A DNA stretch of 64,000 nt from Streptomyces thermolilacinus SPC6 (lineage in GTDB: Bacteria; Actinomycetota; Actinomycetes; Streptomycetales; Streptomycetaceae): positions 744,001 through 808,000 of the forward strand of contig NZ_ASHX02000001.1 of the NCBI RefSeq assembly GCF_000478605.2, read 5' to 3'. Positions 42,129-58,432 of this stretch are shown here, one piece after another. The position numbers and the translations under genes were made by a program. The first letter of the stretch is position 1. Each line of letters begins with the position of its first letter. Below the pieces are notes generated by a model. That model made no database searches and was not told the origin of the DNA. It was given only the letters and a program-made list of their open reading frames with translations.

Positions 42129-43421
42129 TCAGGGCTCCAGGGTGGTCTCCTCGCGGATGACCCGGGCGGCGACGCGGAAGGCCGCGTTGGCGGCGGGTAC
42201 GCCGCAGTACACGGCGGCCTGGAGGAGGATCTCGCGGATCTCGGTGGGGGTCAGCCCGTTGCGGAGGGCGGCGCGGGTGTGGACGGCCAGATCGTCGAGG
42301 TGGCCCCGGGCGGTGAGCGCGGTGAGGGCCACGCTGCTGCGGGTGCGGCGGTCGAGGCCGTCGCGGGACCAGACCTCGCCCCACGCGTACCGGGTGACCA
42401 GCTCCTGGAAGTCGCGCGTGAAGTCGTCGGCCGAGTCGAGGGCGGCGTCCACATGGGCGTCGCCGAGGACCTCCCGGCGCAGCTTCAGGCCCGGCTCGTA
42501 CGGGTCGGGGCGGTGCGGGGCGGGCGGCGCGGCGGGCGCGGGGACCTGGGCGGGCTGCGCGTCGGGCACCGGGGCGGCGACCGGGCCCGGGGCGAAGGCG
42601 GTGGGCGTCTGGGGCGGCACGGGCACGTCGGCGAGGGTGTCCTGCCAGGACGCGGCGAAGTGCCGTACGAGCAGGTCGGTGACGGCCGCAGGCTGCTCGA
42701 CGGGGGCCAGGTGGGCGGCGGCGGGGACGACGGCGAGCCGCGCGTCGGGGATGCCCGCGACGAGCGTGCGGGCGGCGGCGGGCCCGGCCACGCGGTCGTC
42801 GGAGCCGACCAGGACGAGGGTGGGGACGCCGATCCTGGCGAGGTCGGCGCGGACGTCGAACGCGGCGAGGGCCTCGCAGGCGGCGATGTAGCAGCCGGGG
42901 TCGGTGGTGCGGACCATCTGGACGGCCCAGTCCACGATGGCGGGCTGGGCGGCGGCGAACGCCGGGGTGAACCACTGCTCCGGGGTGAGGCGGGCCATCG
43001 GGTCCATGCCGTGGGCTCGGACGACGACGCCGCGCTGCCGGTACTCGTCGGCGGTGCCGAACCGGGGGGACGCGCCGACCAGGGCGAGCGAGGCGAGCCG
43101 CTGCGGGGCGCGCAGGGCGAGGTCCGCGCCGACGGCCGCGCCGAGCCCGGCACCGGCGTACCCGAACCGCTGGACGCCGAGCGTGTCAAGGGTGGTGAGG
43201 AGCCGGTCGGTGAGCCCGGCGGCGGAGGCGACCGGTTCGGCGGGGGAGCCGCCGTGGCCGGGCAGGTCGAAGCGGAGCACGCGGTGCCGCGCGGTCAGCT
43301 CCGCGATCTGCCGGTCCCACATGTGCCAGGTCGCGCCGAGGGAGGGCCCGAGGACCAGAACGGGCGCGTCCGCCGGTCCGTCGGAGCGGTACTGCAAGGT
43401 GTCAGCCGTCTTCTCACTCAC
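42129..43421 (-). CDS. pcaL: PcaL: 3-oxoadipate enol-lactonase / 4-carboxymuconolactone decarboxylase fusion
   Basis: GTG 43419-43421 with GGAG upstream yields 430 residues. Residues 1-260 are an alpha/beta hydrolase of the PcaD type (LVLGPSLGATWHMWD, RFDLPGHGGS, GAGLGAAVGADL at the elbow). A Pro/Ala linker (about 265-300) leads to a C-terminal carboxymuconolactone decarboxylase domain (VWSRDGLDRRTRSSVALTAL, VYCGVPAANAAFRVA). Such fusions catalyse two late steps of the protocatechuate branch. The nucleophile elbow reads G-A-G-L-G, with Ala-Gly-Leu around the expected Ser position, so Ser is not seen there; the lactonase activity is therefore less certain. No other pca gene lies nearby. Confidence 0.82.
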   Translation of the reverse strand: MSEKTADTLQYRSDGPADAPVLVLGPSLGATWHMWDRQIAELTARHRVLRFDLPGHGGSPAEPVASAAGLTDRLLTTLDTLGVQRFGYAGAGLGAAVGADLALRAPQRLASLALVGASPRFGTADEYRQRGVVVRAHGMDPMARLTPEQWFTPAFAAAQPAIVDWAVQMVRTTDPGCYIAACEALAAFDVRADLARIGVPTLVLVGSDDRVAGPAAARTLVAGIPDARLAVVPAAAHLAPVEQPAAVTDLLVRHFAASWQDTLADVPVPPQTPTAFAPGPVAAPVPDAQPAQVPAPAAPPAPHRPDPYEPGLKLRREVLGDAHVDAALDSADDFTRDFQELVTRYAWGEVWSRDGLDRRTRSSVALTALTARGHLDDLAVHTRAALRNGLTPTEIREILLQAAVYCGVPAANAAFRVAARVIREETTLEP

Positions 43422-45282
43422 GCGCTCACGCTCCCACACCTCACGAGCCGCCCCGCCCGCCGGGGCGCCCTCCACCCCTCCCCCCGGTACGCAGACCCGC
43501 CTAAGGCCGGAGCGCCGGTGCGGCTGCCGCTCCCCCCGCGGTCGCGGTGCGGGGTGCGGTCCGCCCGCCACGGCGGGGGTCCGGGTGCGGACGCCGCGGC
43601 GGGGGTTCGGCCCCGAACGCCGCCGTACGTCCGGTGCGGCGGGCCACGGGCGCGAGGGACATCGGACGGGCCGGCCCGCCGGGGGGCGTTCCCGGCCACG
43701 GCCGCAGGTGCCCGCGTGTGGGGACCGGGGACGCCGGCCGGGGCTCCGGGGGGCGGGCCCCGTCCGTGTCCGGCCGCCCGGATGCGCGGGCCCCGTCCGC
43801 TTTCGGGCGCCGCGTGCGTCTCGCGACGCCCTTCACGCCCCTTGATCCGGCGAGGGCGGCGCAGTTCCCCTCCGAGCCCCCGGCCATCGCGACTTGTGGC
43901 CGTGACCAGGCGCCAGCGCAGGTCAGAGCCGTACGCGGGCCGGAGGAGGCCGTCGGGATGTATCAGGTGGTCCCGGGCGGGGCCCCTTTCCCCCGCCTGG
44001 GCGCCTCGGCCACTGGCTTCCCGCCACTCGCCGCGAGGCGGCCCCAGCGGCGGCACGCTCCGTTTCGCCCCACGGTCCTCTCGCCACCTGCGGGTATCCC
44101 CCGCCCGCCACATTCCCCCCTCCGGCCTCGTCCTCGCTGCGGCCAGATATGTATCAGCCCTTCGATGACGTGCTGTTGAAGCCGCAAAAATCACCCATCA
44201 CACTGATAACCGTGGCCGCCATTGGCATGTGGCAACGGCAAGACCAAGCCGTCGTCTCTTATTTGTTGACAATCGTTTTCCCATCCGTACTCATTGCCGG
44301 AATCCGCATGCTCCTCGCACGCCCGAAGGCATCCGATTCGGCCACCGGCACACGGCCGTTTCACCGTGGGAAGCGTCACGCCGTGAACGACGCACGGCCC
44401 CGGACGGAAACCGCATCCGAAGTCGGCCACGAGAAACCGCCTGCCCGGCGGAAACAGCGCCTCCACGCGTTTCCGGCGTCGTGCGGGATCCCTCGGAAGT
44501 TCCCGGGGAATCCAGCCTGTTGCGGTCCGCCCCCGCCTGCGTGCGGGGCACGGGAGCGGCCCCTTTCCCGATGCCCCACGGCGCCGCCCGGCGCCGCCAC
44601 CCACCCGGCATGGACGGTCACGCGGTGCGGAAGGGGGGCCCGCGCGGCGCCGGGTCCGGCTTCCTGAGGCAGGTGGGTGCCCGGTCGCGTCCGTCGTCTC
44701 GCGACCGGGTCGCGGTGCGCGGCGCACCGGCCCGTCTCTCCAGTTGGGGGGCTCACCCGGCACGTGCCCGGCGTCGCGGCCCCTGGCGCGGCCGCGCGTC
44801 GCTGAACGGTTTCACGAGCGGGCTCGCGCCGGCGGTCGGCGCCGATATGCCGAGGCGAGCCCGGGGCCCGGCCCCCGCTGATCACCGTACTCGTCCTCGG
44901 ATCGGCTTTCGTCACGCGAACGGGAAGAGAAATGTGCAGAAGGCTCGATCCACCGTGCCGCACCGGACGGCCGGACACGCTCGGAACGTCTCAGGGACCG
45001 ACGGCTCCCCGCTTTTGCGCCGCGCGGACCGCGCACGCCCCGCTCGGCGCGCGGAGCGCCCGGAGAAGGAGGCGGGGCTGCCTGGCGCCCGGCAGTCCGC
45101 CGCTGGAACGCCTTTCCGGCCCCTTTCGCACCGCGCTCCCCGCCGGATCCCGGCGGCCCCCTCCCCGCAACTGACGAAGGGCCCGTTCTTCAGGTGCCAC
45201 CGCTCCCGGCCCGCGTCCCGTTTCACCCCGGCACGGCCACCACGCACTCCCCCGACTTCCTCCACGAAAGGTAACCGGCGTC
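43422..45282. other. Gene-poor boundary region with an AT-richer island
   Basis: About 1.86 kb lies between pcaL and the LysR gene. From 43500 to 44100 it is extremely GC-rich, with long open frames on both strands but no family motif. From about 44150 to 44340 GC drops to roughly half, against about 73% elsewhere. An ORF in that patch (from ATG 44149) begins with a hydrophobic stretch (ITLITVAAIGMW, YLLTIVFPSVLIAGIRML), but its codon use is poor and it degenerates into basic low-complexity sequence. I do not call it a gene. TTGACA occurs at 44267-44272 without a good -10 match. The region looks like the left edge of the biosynthetic cluster. Confidence 0.55.
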
Positions 45283-46146
45283 ATGACTGTCGGCATTCAC
45301 CACTTGAGAACGTTCCTGATGGCGATCGACGAGGGCAGCATCTCGAAGGCCGCCGCCCGGCTGCACATGGCGCAGTCCGCCGTGTCCCGCAGGCTGGCCG
45401 AGCTGGAGCGCCATGTGAAGCAGCCCCTGCTGGAGCGCTCCGCGGAAGGGGTGCAGCCGACGGTGGCCGGGAAGATGTTCTGCGCCAAGGCCGACGCCGC
45501 GGTCACGGCGTTCGACGACGCCATGCGCTCGGACCTGCACCGGGTGCGCGCCCTGCGCGTCGGCTACGCATGGTCGGCCGCGGGCGCGTACACCAGCGCG
45601 ATACTGCGCCGCTGGCAGGAGATGAACCCCGACGTCCTGGTGCGCCTGAAGCGGGTCGACGACCCGGCGGGCGGGCTGACCAGCGGTCTGTCGGATGTGG
45701 CCATCATGCGCACCCACGCCCGGCGCCGGGGCCTCAGGGAGGAGCTTCTGGTGATGGAGCCACGCGTCGCCGCCGTCTCGGTGGATAACCCGCTCGCCGC
45801 GAAGGGCGAAGTCCGGCTGCACGACCTCACCGACTACGCCCTCGTACTCAACTCCTTCTCGGGCACCACCAACCTCGACCTGTGGCAGGAAGGCCGGCAG
45901 CCCGTGGTGGCGGTGGAGGTGGACACCATCGACGACTGGCAGACCTACATCGCCGCCGGTGTGGGTATCGGTGTGACACCGGCCTCCACCGCCTGGATGC
46001 ACCCCCACACGGAGCTCAGATACCTCCCCATTCGTGACGCCCCTCCCGTGCCCGTCTACCTGGTCTGGGCGTGCAACAACCAGCATCCGGCGCTGCGCTC
46101 CTTCATCCAGGTGGCGCGGACCGTGGTCGCGGAGGTCGCCGAGTAG
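45283..46146 (+). CDS. LysR-type transcriptional regulator at the cluster edge
   Basis: The 287-residue protein has a winged HTH at residues 4-63 (HHLRTFLMAIDEGSISKAAARL, AQSAVSRRLAELERHV) and the periplasmic-binding-like effector domain (LRVGYAWSAAG, VAVSVDNP-type LysR substrate region). It lies just before the exporter and SARP genes and faces the MFS gene convergently. This suits control of the biosynthetic cluster, but its target cannot be read from the sequence. It has no autoregulatory divergent partner, unlike many LysR genes. Confidence 0.9.
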   Translation: MTVGIHHLRTFLMAIDEGSISKAAARLHMAQSAVSRRLAELERHVKQPLLERSAEGVQPTVAGKMFCAKADAAVTAFDDAMRSDLHRVRALRVGYAWSAAGAYTSAILRRWQEMNPDVLVRLKRVDDPAGGLTSGLSDVAIMRTHARRRGLREELLVMEPRVAAVSVDNPLAAKGEVRLHDLTDYALVLNSFSGTTNLDLWQEGRQPVVAVEVDTIDDWQTYIAAGVGIGVTPASTAWMHPHTELRYLPIRDAPPVPVYLVWACNNQHPALRSFIQVARTVVAEVAE

Positions 46147-46197
46147 CCGGGGGCCGGGCCCGCGCGCGCCGCCCCGTACCGGCGTCACCGCCCGCCG

Positions 46198-46227
46198 CCG
46201 GGGCGGCGCGGGGCCGCCCGGCCCCGG
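46198..46227. terminator. Stem-loop between convergent LysR and MFS genes
   Basis: CCGGGGC (46198-46204) and GCCCCGG (46221-46227) form a perfect 7-bp GC stem with a 16-base loop. It abuts the stop of the minus-strand MFS gene and lies 51 bases after the LysR stop. It is well placed for bidirectional termination. Confidence 0.5.
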
Positions 46228-47802
46228 TCACACCCGCGATTCGGCGGCTTCCGACGGGACGGCGGCGGGGTCGGGGCCGGCCTCGGCCTCGTCGCCCCCG
46301 ATCACGCCGACGTGCCGCAGCACGACGGCGGACAGGAAGGACAGCACCAGGGTGCACACCGCGGCGACGAGCATGGCGGTGTTCAGCCCTGAGGTGGCCG
46401 CCTCCTTTGCCTGGTCGAGCCAGCCCGCGGGCATCAAGTGCGCCGACGAGGTGGCGCCGGCGATGCTGTCGCCCGCCGCTTCAGCCACCTCCGGCGGGGT
46501 GCCGACGGGGATCTGGTCGCCGATCCTGCTGCGGTAGACCGCGGTGGCCAGGCTGCCCAGGATCGCCACGCCGAGCGCGAGGCCGAGCTCCTGCACGGTC
46601 TCCGACATCGCCGAGGCGGATCCGGCCTTCTCCGGCGGCGCCGCCCCGACGACCAGGTCCGTGCCCAGCGCCGCGATCGCGCCCAGTCCGAGGTAGACGA
46701 GGCCGAAACCGATCACCATCTGCACGACGCCGCCCGAGGCGTCCACCTGGGTGAGCAGCAGATAGCCGACCATGGACAGGGCCAGCGTGGCAGCCACCAC
46801 GATCCCCGGCGGCACCCGCCGCGATACCAGCGGGGCCCCGATCGCGGCGAGGAACATCAGCAGCGCGGGCGGCCCCATCCACAGGCCGGCCTCGATGGGG
46901 GGCAGCCCCTCCACGAGCTGGAGCTGCTGGGTGATCAGCAGCATCGAGCCGCCGACCCCCACGAGGCCGACGAGCAGGACGCTCAGCGCGGCGCTGAAGG
47001 TGCGGTTGGTGAAGAGGCGCACGTCGAGCAGCGGGCTCGCCAGCCGTCCCTGGCGCCGGACGAACAGCACGGCGAAAACCAGGCCGATCACCGTCGCGGC
47101 GATCGTGGGCACGTCCGCGCCGTCCTTGGCGAACCGCTTCACGGCGTAGATCACCGGCAGGATCGCGATCAGCGACAGCGCGACGCTGAGCAGGTCGAAC
47201 CGGCCGCTGTGCGGCGCCCGGTACTCGGGGATCAGGACCGGCGCGGCCACCAGCAGCACGACGGCGACCGGGACGGCGAGGAGGAACGCCGCACCCCACC
47301 AGAACTGGTTCAGCAGCGCGCCGCCCACCACCGGCCCCAGCGCCATACCGAGGGCGAAGCTGGTCGCCCAGACGCCGATCGCCAGCGAGCGCTGGCGCAG
47401 GTCGGTGAACATGTTGCTGATCAGGGCCAGCGTGGAGGGCATCAGCGTGGCACCGGCGACGCCCAGGGCGGCGCGCGCGGCGATGAGCATCTCCGCGCTG
47501 GTGGCGTAGGCGGCGAGCACGGAGACGGCACCGAAGGCGGCGGCGCCGAGCATCAGCAGCTTGCGGCGGCCGATCCGGTCGCCCAGTGTGCCCATGGTGA
47601 TCAGGAAACCGGCGATCAGGAAGCCGTAGGCATCCATGATCCACAGCTCTTGGGTGCCGCTCGGCCGCAGGTCCTCCGCCAGCGAGGGGAGGGCCAGGTA
47701 CAGCACGGTGACGTCGAGGCCCAGGAGCACGGTGGGCAAGGAGAGGACGGCCAGCCCTCCCCACTCCCGCGCACCGGCTCTACGTACGGTCGATGTGCTC
47801 AT
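46228..47802 (-). CDS. MFS drug/metabolite exporter (DHA2, EmrB/QacA type, 14 TM)
   Basis: ATG 47800-47802 (MSTSTVRRAG) yields 524 residues with about 14 hydrophobic segments. Family signatures are motif A GTLGDRIGRRKLLML between TM2 and TM3, LDVTVLYLALPSLAEDL in TM1 and the motif-C-like GMALGPVVGGAL in TM5. DHA2 exporters use the proton gradient to remove drugs or self-made antibiotics. It is divergent from the SARP gene (97-bp spacer) inside the biosynthetic locus, so export of, and self-protection from, the cluster product is the likely role. Confidence 0.92.
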   Translation of the reverse strand: MSTSTVRRAGAREWGGLAVLSLPTVLLGLDVTVLYLALPSLAEDLRPSGTQELWIMDAYGFLIAGFLITMGTLGDRIGRRKLLMLGAAAFGAVSVLAAYATSAEMLIAARAALGVAGATLMPSTLALISNMFTDLRQRSLAIGVWATSFALGMALGPVVGGALLNQFWWGAAFLLAVPVAVVLLVAAPVLIPEYRAPHSGRFDLLSVALSLIAILPVIYAVKRFAKDGADVPTIAATVIGLVFAVLFVRRQGRLASPLLDVRLFTNRTFSAALSVLLVGLVGVGGSMLLITQQLQLVEGLPPIEAGLWMGPPALLMFLAAIGAPLVSRRVPPGIVVAATLALSMVGYLLLTQVDASGGVVQMVIGFGLVYLGLGAIAALGTDLVVGAAPPEKAGSASAMSETVQELGLALGVAILGSLATAVYRSRIGDQIPVGTPPEVAEAAGDSIAGATSSAHLMPAGWLDQAKEAATSGLNTAMLVAAVCTLVLSFLSAVVLRHVGVIGGDEAEAGPDPAAVPSEAAESRV

Positions 47803-47899
47803 GGCACTCCCTGCGTTTTCGAGTCTGACAGCCTGCTGTGCCACCATGCCGACCGTCACGCACGATTTCCTGAGGGTCACTCGGAGATACACTGCGACC
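47803..47899. promoter_or_regulatory. Divergent promoter region of exporter and SARP genes
   Basis: The 97 bases between ATG 47802 (minus) and ATG 47900 (plus) must hold both promoters. GGGAG lies just upstream of the exporter start. I see no clear SARP heptamer repeats. GTCACGCACG and AGGGTCACTCGG are the only G/C-poor contrasts. Confidence 0.4.
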
Positions 47900-50743
47900 A
47901 TGCGTTACGGGGTGCTCGGCCCGCTGGCCGTCTGGGACGCCGGGGAGCGGCCGGTCAAGGTCCCCGAAGCGAAGGTTCGCGCCCTGCTGGCGAACCTGCT
48001 GGCGCACGGCGGCGGACCCGTCCCCGCGGACCGGCTGATCGAGGACCTGTGGGCGGGCAACCCCCCGGGAGGGTCGGCCAACACCCTGCAGACGAAGGTC
48101 TCCCAGCTGCGCCGTGTGCTGGGGCGGGACCAGGTGGTCCGCGAGCCCGCCGGGTACCGGCTGCTGCTCACCGGTCACGAGGTGGACGCGGCGCGCTTCC
48201 AGGAGCTCGCCGAGCGCGCCCGCTCGCACCGGGAGCCGGCGGTGAGGAGGCGCCTGTTCGCCGACGCGCTCGCGCTGTGGCGGGGCCCGGCCTACGCCGA
48301 TGTGGCCGAGTTCCTGTTCGCCCGCGGTGAGATAGCCCGCCTGGAGGAGCTGCGCCTCACCGTCGTGGAAGAGCAGGCCGAGGTGCGCCTGACCCTGGGG
48401 GAGCACACCTCGCTGGCGGCGGAGCTGGGCGAGCTGGTGGCGCGGCACCCGCTGCGCGAGCGGCTGCGCATGGCCCACATGCGCGCCCTGTACCGGGCCG
48501 GGCGGCAGGGCGACGCGCTGCAGAGCTTCCAGGAGCTGCGGTCCCAGCTCTCCGAGGAGCTGGGGGCGTCCCCGGGCCCGGCGATCTCCGCGCTGCACGA
48601 GGCGATCCTGCGCCAGGAGCCGCAGCTGGCCGCACCCGCCGTCACGTCGCTGTCGTGCCGTACCAACCTGCCCGCCCCGCTGACCCCGCTGGTCGGCCGC
48701 CGGGAGGCGGTCGGCGAGGTGCGGGCGCTGCTGAGTCCGGGCGCGCACACCCGCCTCGTCACGCTCACCGGTCTGGGGGGAGTCGGCAAGACGCGACTGG
48801 CGATCGCCGCCGCGCGCGACATGGCCGAACGGTTCGCCGACGGGGTGTGGCTGGTCGAACTCGCCGGTCTGGGGGCAGCGTCCACCCCGGACGACATCGC
48901 CGAGCGGGTCATCACCACCCTGGGACTGTGCGACACCGCGGCCACGGAACCGGACCTGGACGACCTGGTGGGGTGGCTGTGCCAAGCGGTGGCCGACAAG
49001 CACCTGCTGATCCTGCTCGACAACTGCGAACACCTCGTCGAACCGGTCGCCGTGCTCGCGGGCGCCGTCCTGTCGGCGGTGCCCGCGGGGCATCTGCTTG
49101 TCACCAGCCAGGAAGCGCTGGGCATCCCGGGCGAGGTGGTGCGTCCGGTGCCTCCCCTGGCGCTGCCGGAGCGCACCGACCCGGAGGCGGTGGCCCGTTC
49201 CAGCGCCGTCGAGCTGTTCGTGGCACGGGCGGCGGCGGCGGCGCCAGGCTTCGTCCTGGACGCGGACAACGCGGCGTCCGTCTCGGCGATCTGCCGCCGC
49301 CTCGACGGCATCCCGCTCGCCCTGGAACTGGTGGCGTCACGGTTGCGCACGCTGAGCCCGGCCGAGCTGGCCGCCTCCCTCGACGACCGGTTCGCCCCGC
49401 CCGAGGTCCAGGTGCGGGGGCTTCCGGCGCGGCAGCGGACGCTGCGGGCCATGCTCGACTGGAGCTGGCAGCTGCTGGCCGTGGACGAGCGGACAGTGCT
49501 GCGGCGCCTCGCCGTGCACGCGGACGGCTGTACGCTGCCGTCCGCCGAAGCGGTCTGCTCGGGCCCGGACCTGGCCGCCGAGCGCGTCCCCGACCTGCTG
49601 TCCCGGTTGGTGGACCGCTCCTTGGTGGTTCGTGAGGCGGACCGGTTCCGGCTGCTCGAATCGGTGGCCGCCTACTGCGCCGAACGGCTGGCGGAGGCAG
49701 GCGAGGAGGCCATCGTCCGCGCGCGGTTCGTCCGCTGCCACACCGAGTTGGCCGAGCGGGAGAGCGAGCGGTTGCGCGGCCCGGACCAGCGGCGTTGTCT
49801 GGAGCGCCTGGACGCGGAGACGGTCAACCTGCGCCGCGCCCTGGACCTCGCGGTCAGCGGCCACGGCGCCGGATACGCGGTGCGGTTGGTGAACGCCCTG
49901 ACGTGGTACTGGTTCCTGCGCGGCCGGCTCACCGAGGCCCGCAGGTCGCTGCAGACCGCGCTGGCCGCCGACGGCGAGGCCCCTCCCGCCGCGCTTGTGA
50001 CGGCGCGTGCCTGGCTGACCGGCATCGAGCTGCGCACGTCGTCGGCCGCCGCGGCGTCGGTCCCGGCGGGCGGGGACCCGACGGCAGGGATCGACGATCC
50101 GGTGCTGCGGGCCCGGCTGCAGTGGTTCGTCGGTACCGGTCTGACCGGTCACGGCCGCCGCCGCGACGGGGTGCGCCTGGTGGAGGCGAGCCTGGCCGGC
50201 GCGCGGGCCGCCGGGGACCGCTGGGGCGAGGCCGCGGCGCTGGTGGAGCTGGCGGGCCAGGCCCCGGAACGGGGCGAGTGCCACGCGGAGCTGGGCGCCG
50301 CGCTGTTCCAGGAGGTCGGCGACCGATGGGGGCAGCTTCGGGCCACCCGGTCGCTGGCGCTCACGGCCGAGCACGACGGCGACCACGCGCGGACCGAGCG
50401 GCTGCACCGCGAGGGCCTGGTCGTGGCCGAGGAGCTGGGGCTGTGGACCGAGGTGGTCGAGGCACTGACCTGGCTCGGCAGGACCGCCCTGGCGGGCGGC
50501 CACGCCGGGCGGGCCGCGGAGCTGTACGAGCGCGCGCTGTCGGTGTCGGCCGAACGGGCCTACAGCCGGGGCGAGGTGCGCGCCGAGATCGGGCTGGGGC
50601 TCGCCGCGCGGCTGCGCGGCGACCGGAACGCCGCGCGGCGGCACCTGAACCGGGCGCTGGCCAAGAGCCGTTCGTCCGGCCACGCCCCCGACGCCGACGC
50701 CGAGGTTGCGCTGGCGGAACTGGACCTCGTCGCCCGGACGTGA
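47900..50743 (+). CDS. AfsR/SARP-type pathway activator with NB-ARC and C-terminal helical repeats
   Basis: The 947-residue protein has an OmpR-like winged helix (about 1-90; LGPLAVWDAGERPVKVP, DRLIEDLWAGNPP), then the bacterial transcriptional activator domain BTAD (about 97-245; DAARFQELAERARSH, LRMAHMRALYRAGRQGDAL). These define a SARP. Residues 255-600 are an NB-ARC/STAND ATPase with Walker A GLGGVGKT (291-298) and Walker B LLILLDNCEHLV. The remainder (600-947) is helical and TPR-like. Large SARPs respond to ATP and oligomeric state and activate antibiotic genes. Its location between the exporter and the NRPS makes it the likely pathway-specific activator. Confidence 0.92.
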   Translation: MRYGVLGPLAVWDAGERPVKVPEAKVRALLANLLAHGGGPVPADRLIEDLWAGNPPGGSANTLQTKVSQLRRVLGRDQVVREPAGYRLLLTGHEVDAARFQELAERARSHREPAVRRRLFADALALWRGPAYADVAEFLFARGEIARLEELRLTVVEEQAEVRLTLGEHTSLAAELGELVARHPLRERLRMAHMRALYRAGRQGDALQSFQELRSQLSEELGASPGPAISALHEAILRQEPQLAAPAVTSLSCRTNLPAPLTPLVGRREAVGEVRALLSPGAHTRLVTLTGLGGVGKTRLAIAAARDMAERFADGVWLVELAGLGAASTPDDIAERVITTLGLCDTAATEPDLDDLVGWLCQAVADKHLLILLDNCEHLVEPVAVLAGAVLSAVPAGHLLVTSQEALGIPGEVVRPVPPLALPERTDPEAVARSSAVELFVARAAAAAPGFVLDADNAASVSAICRRLDGIPLALELVASRLRTLSPAELAASLDDRFAPPEVQVRGLPARQRTLRAMLDWSWQLLAVDERTVLRRLAVHADGCTLPSAEAVCSGPDLAAERVPDLLSRLVDRSLVVREADRFRLLESVAAYCAERLAEAGEEAIVRARFVRCHTELAERESERLRGPDQRRCLERLDAETVNLRRALDLAVSGHGAGYAVRLVNALTWYWFLRGRLTEARRSLQTALAADGEAPPAALVTARAWLTGIELRTSSAAAASVPAGGDPTAGIDDPVLRARLQWFVGTGLTGHGRRRDGVRLVEASLAGARAAGDRWGEAAALVELAGQAPERGECHAELGAALFQEVGDRWGQLRATRSLALTAEHDGDHARTERLHREGLVVAEELGLWTEVVEALTWLGRTALAGGHAGRAAELYERALSVSAERAYSRGEVRAEIGLGLAARLRGDRNAARRHLNRALAKSRSSGHAPDADAEVALAELDLVART

Positions 50744-51180
50744 CCCCTGGCGGCCCGCGGCCGTCCCTCCTGCTCCCGGCAGTACCCGCCACTTCCCGGC
50801 CGCACCGAGGTCCCGGCCGCCCTGCCGACCCCGCCGGCCCGCTGCCCGGCGGCCGCCGTCGGCCCCCGTGGCTCTCCCCTGCCCGCGGTGGCCGGGCGCT
50901 CGGGCCGCCCCTCCCTGCCCCGGCGGGCGACCTGGACGCGGGGCCGCGACCGGCTCCGCCGCGCGTGCCGCTCGCACGCCCCGTCCCGTAACCCCGTTCA
51001 CGGCCGTACCCGCCCCGGCGCCCGGCCCCGCGCGGCGCGCCTTCTGGTCGCCGCCGGGCCACTACCCGTTTGCTCGCGGCCCTACTCGATCACGCAGTAG
51101 CCGCGTGAAACAGCCCTCACCTAGCCTGACCGAGCCGTTGTTTATTCGCGTACGAATGACAGGCGAAGGAGCGGAATTCA
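50744..51180 (+). promoter_or_regulatory. Upstream region of the NRPS operon with two inverted repeats
   Basis: The 437 bases between the SARP gene and the NRPS start hold no gene. Near the NRPS, TCACGC (51090-51095) and GCGTGA (51103-51108) form a perfect inverted repeat with a 7-base spacer. ATTCG-CGTA-CGAAT (51144-51157) is a second one, in an AT-richer patch only 24 bases before GTG 51181. The GAAGGAG at about 51165 is the ribosome site. These sites are candidates for the SARP or LysR regulator, but this is not proven. Confidence 0.45.
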
Positions 51181-58431
<7,251 letters not shown>

Positions 58432-58432
58432 C

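Noticed and set aside
44149..44667. 172-codon ORF with hydrophobic N-terminus at the cluster edge
   Set aside because: Only the first 60 codons look protein-like, the codon bias is wrong for this genome and the rest is basic low complexity; kept only as a finding.
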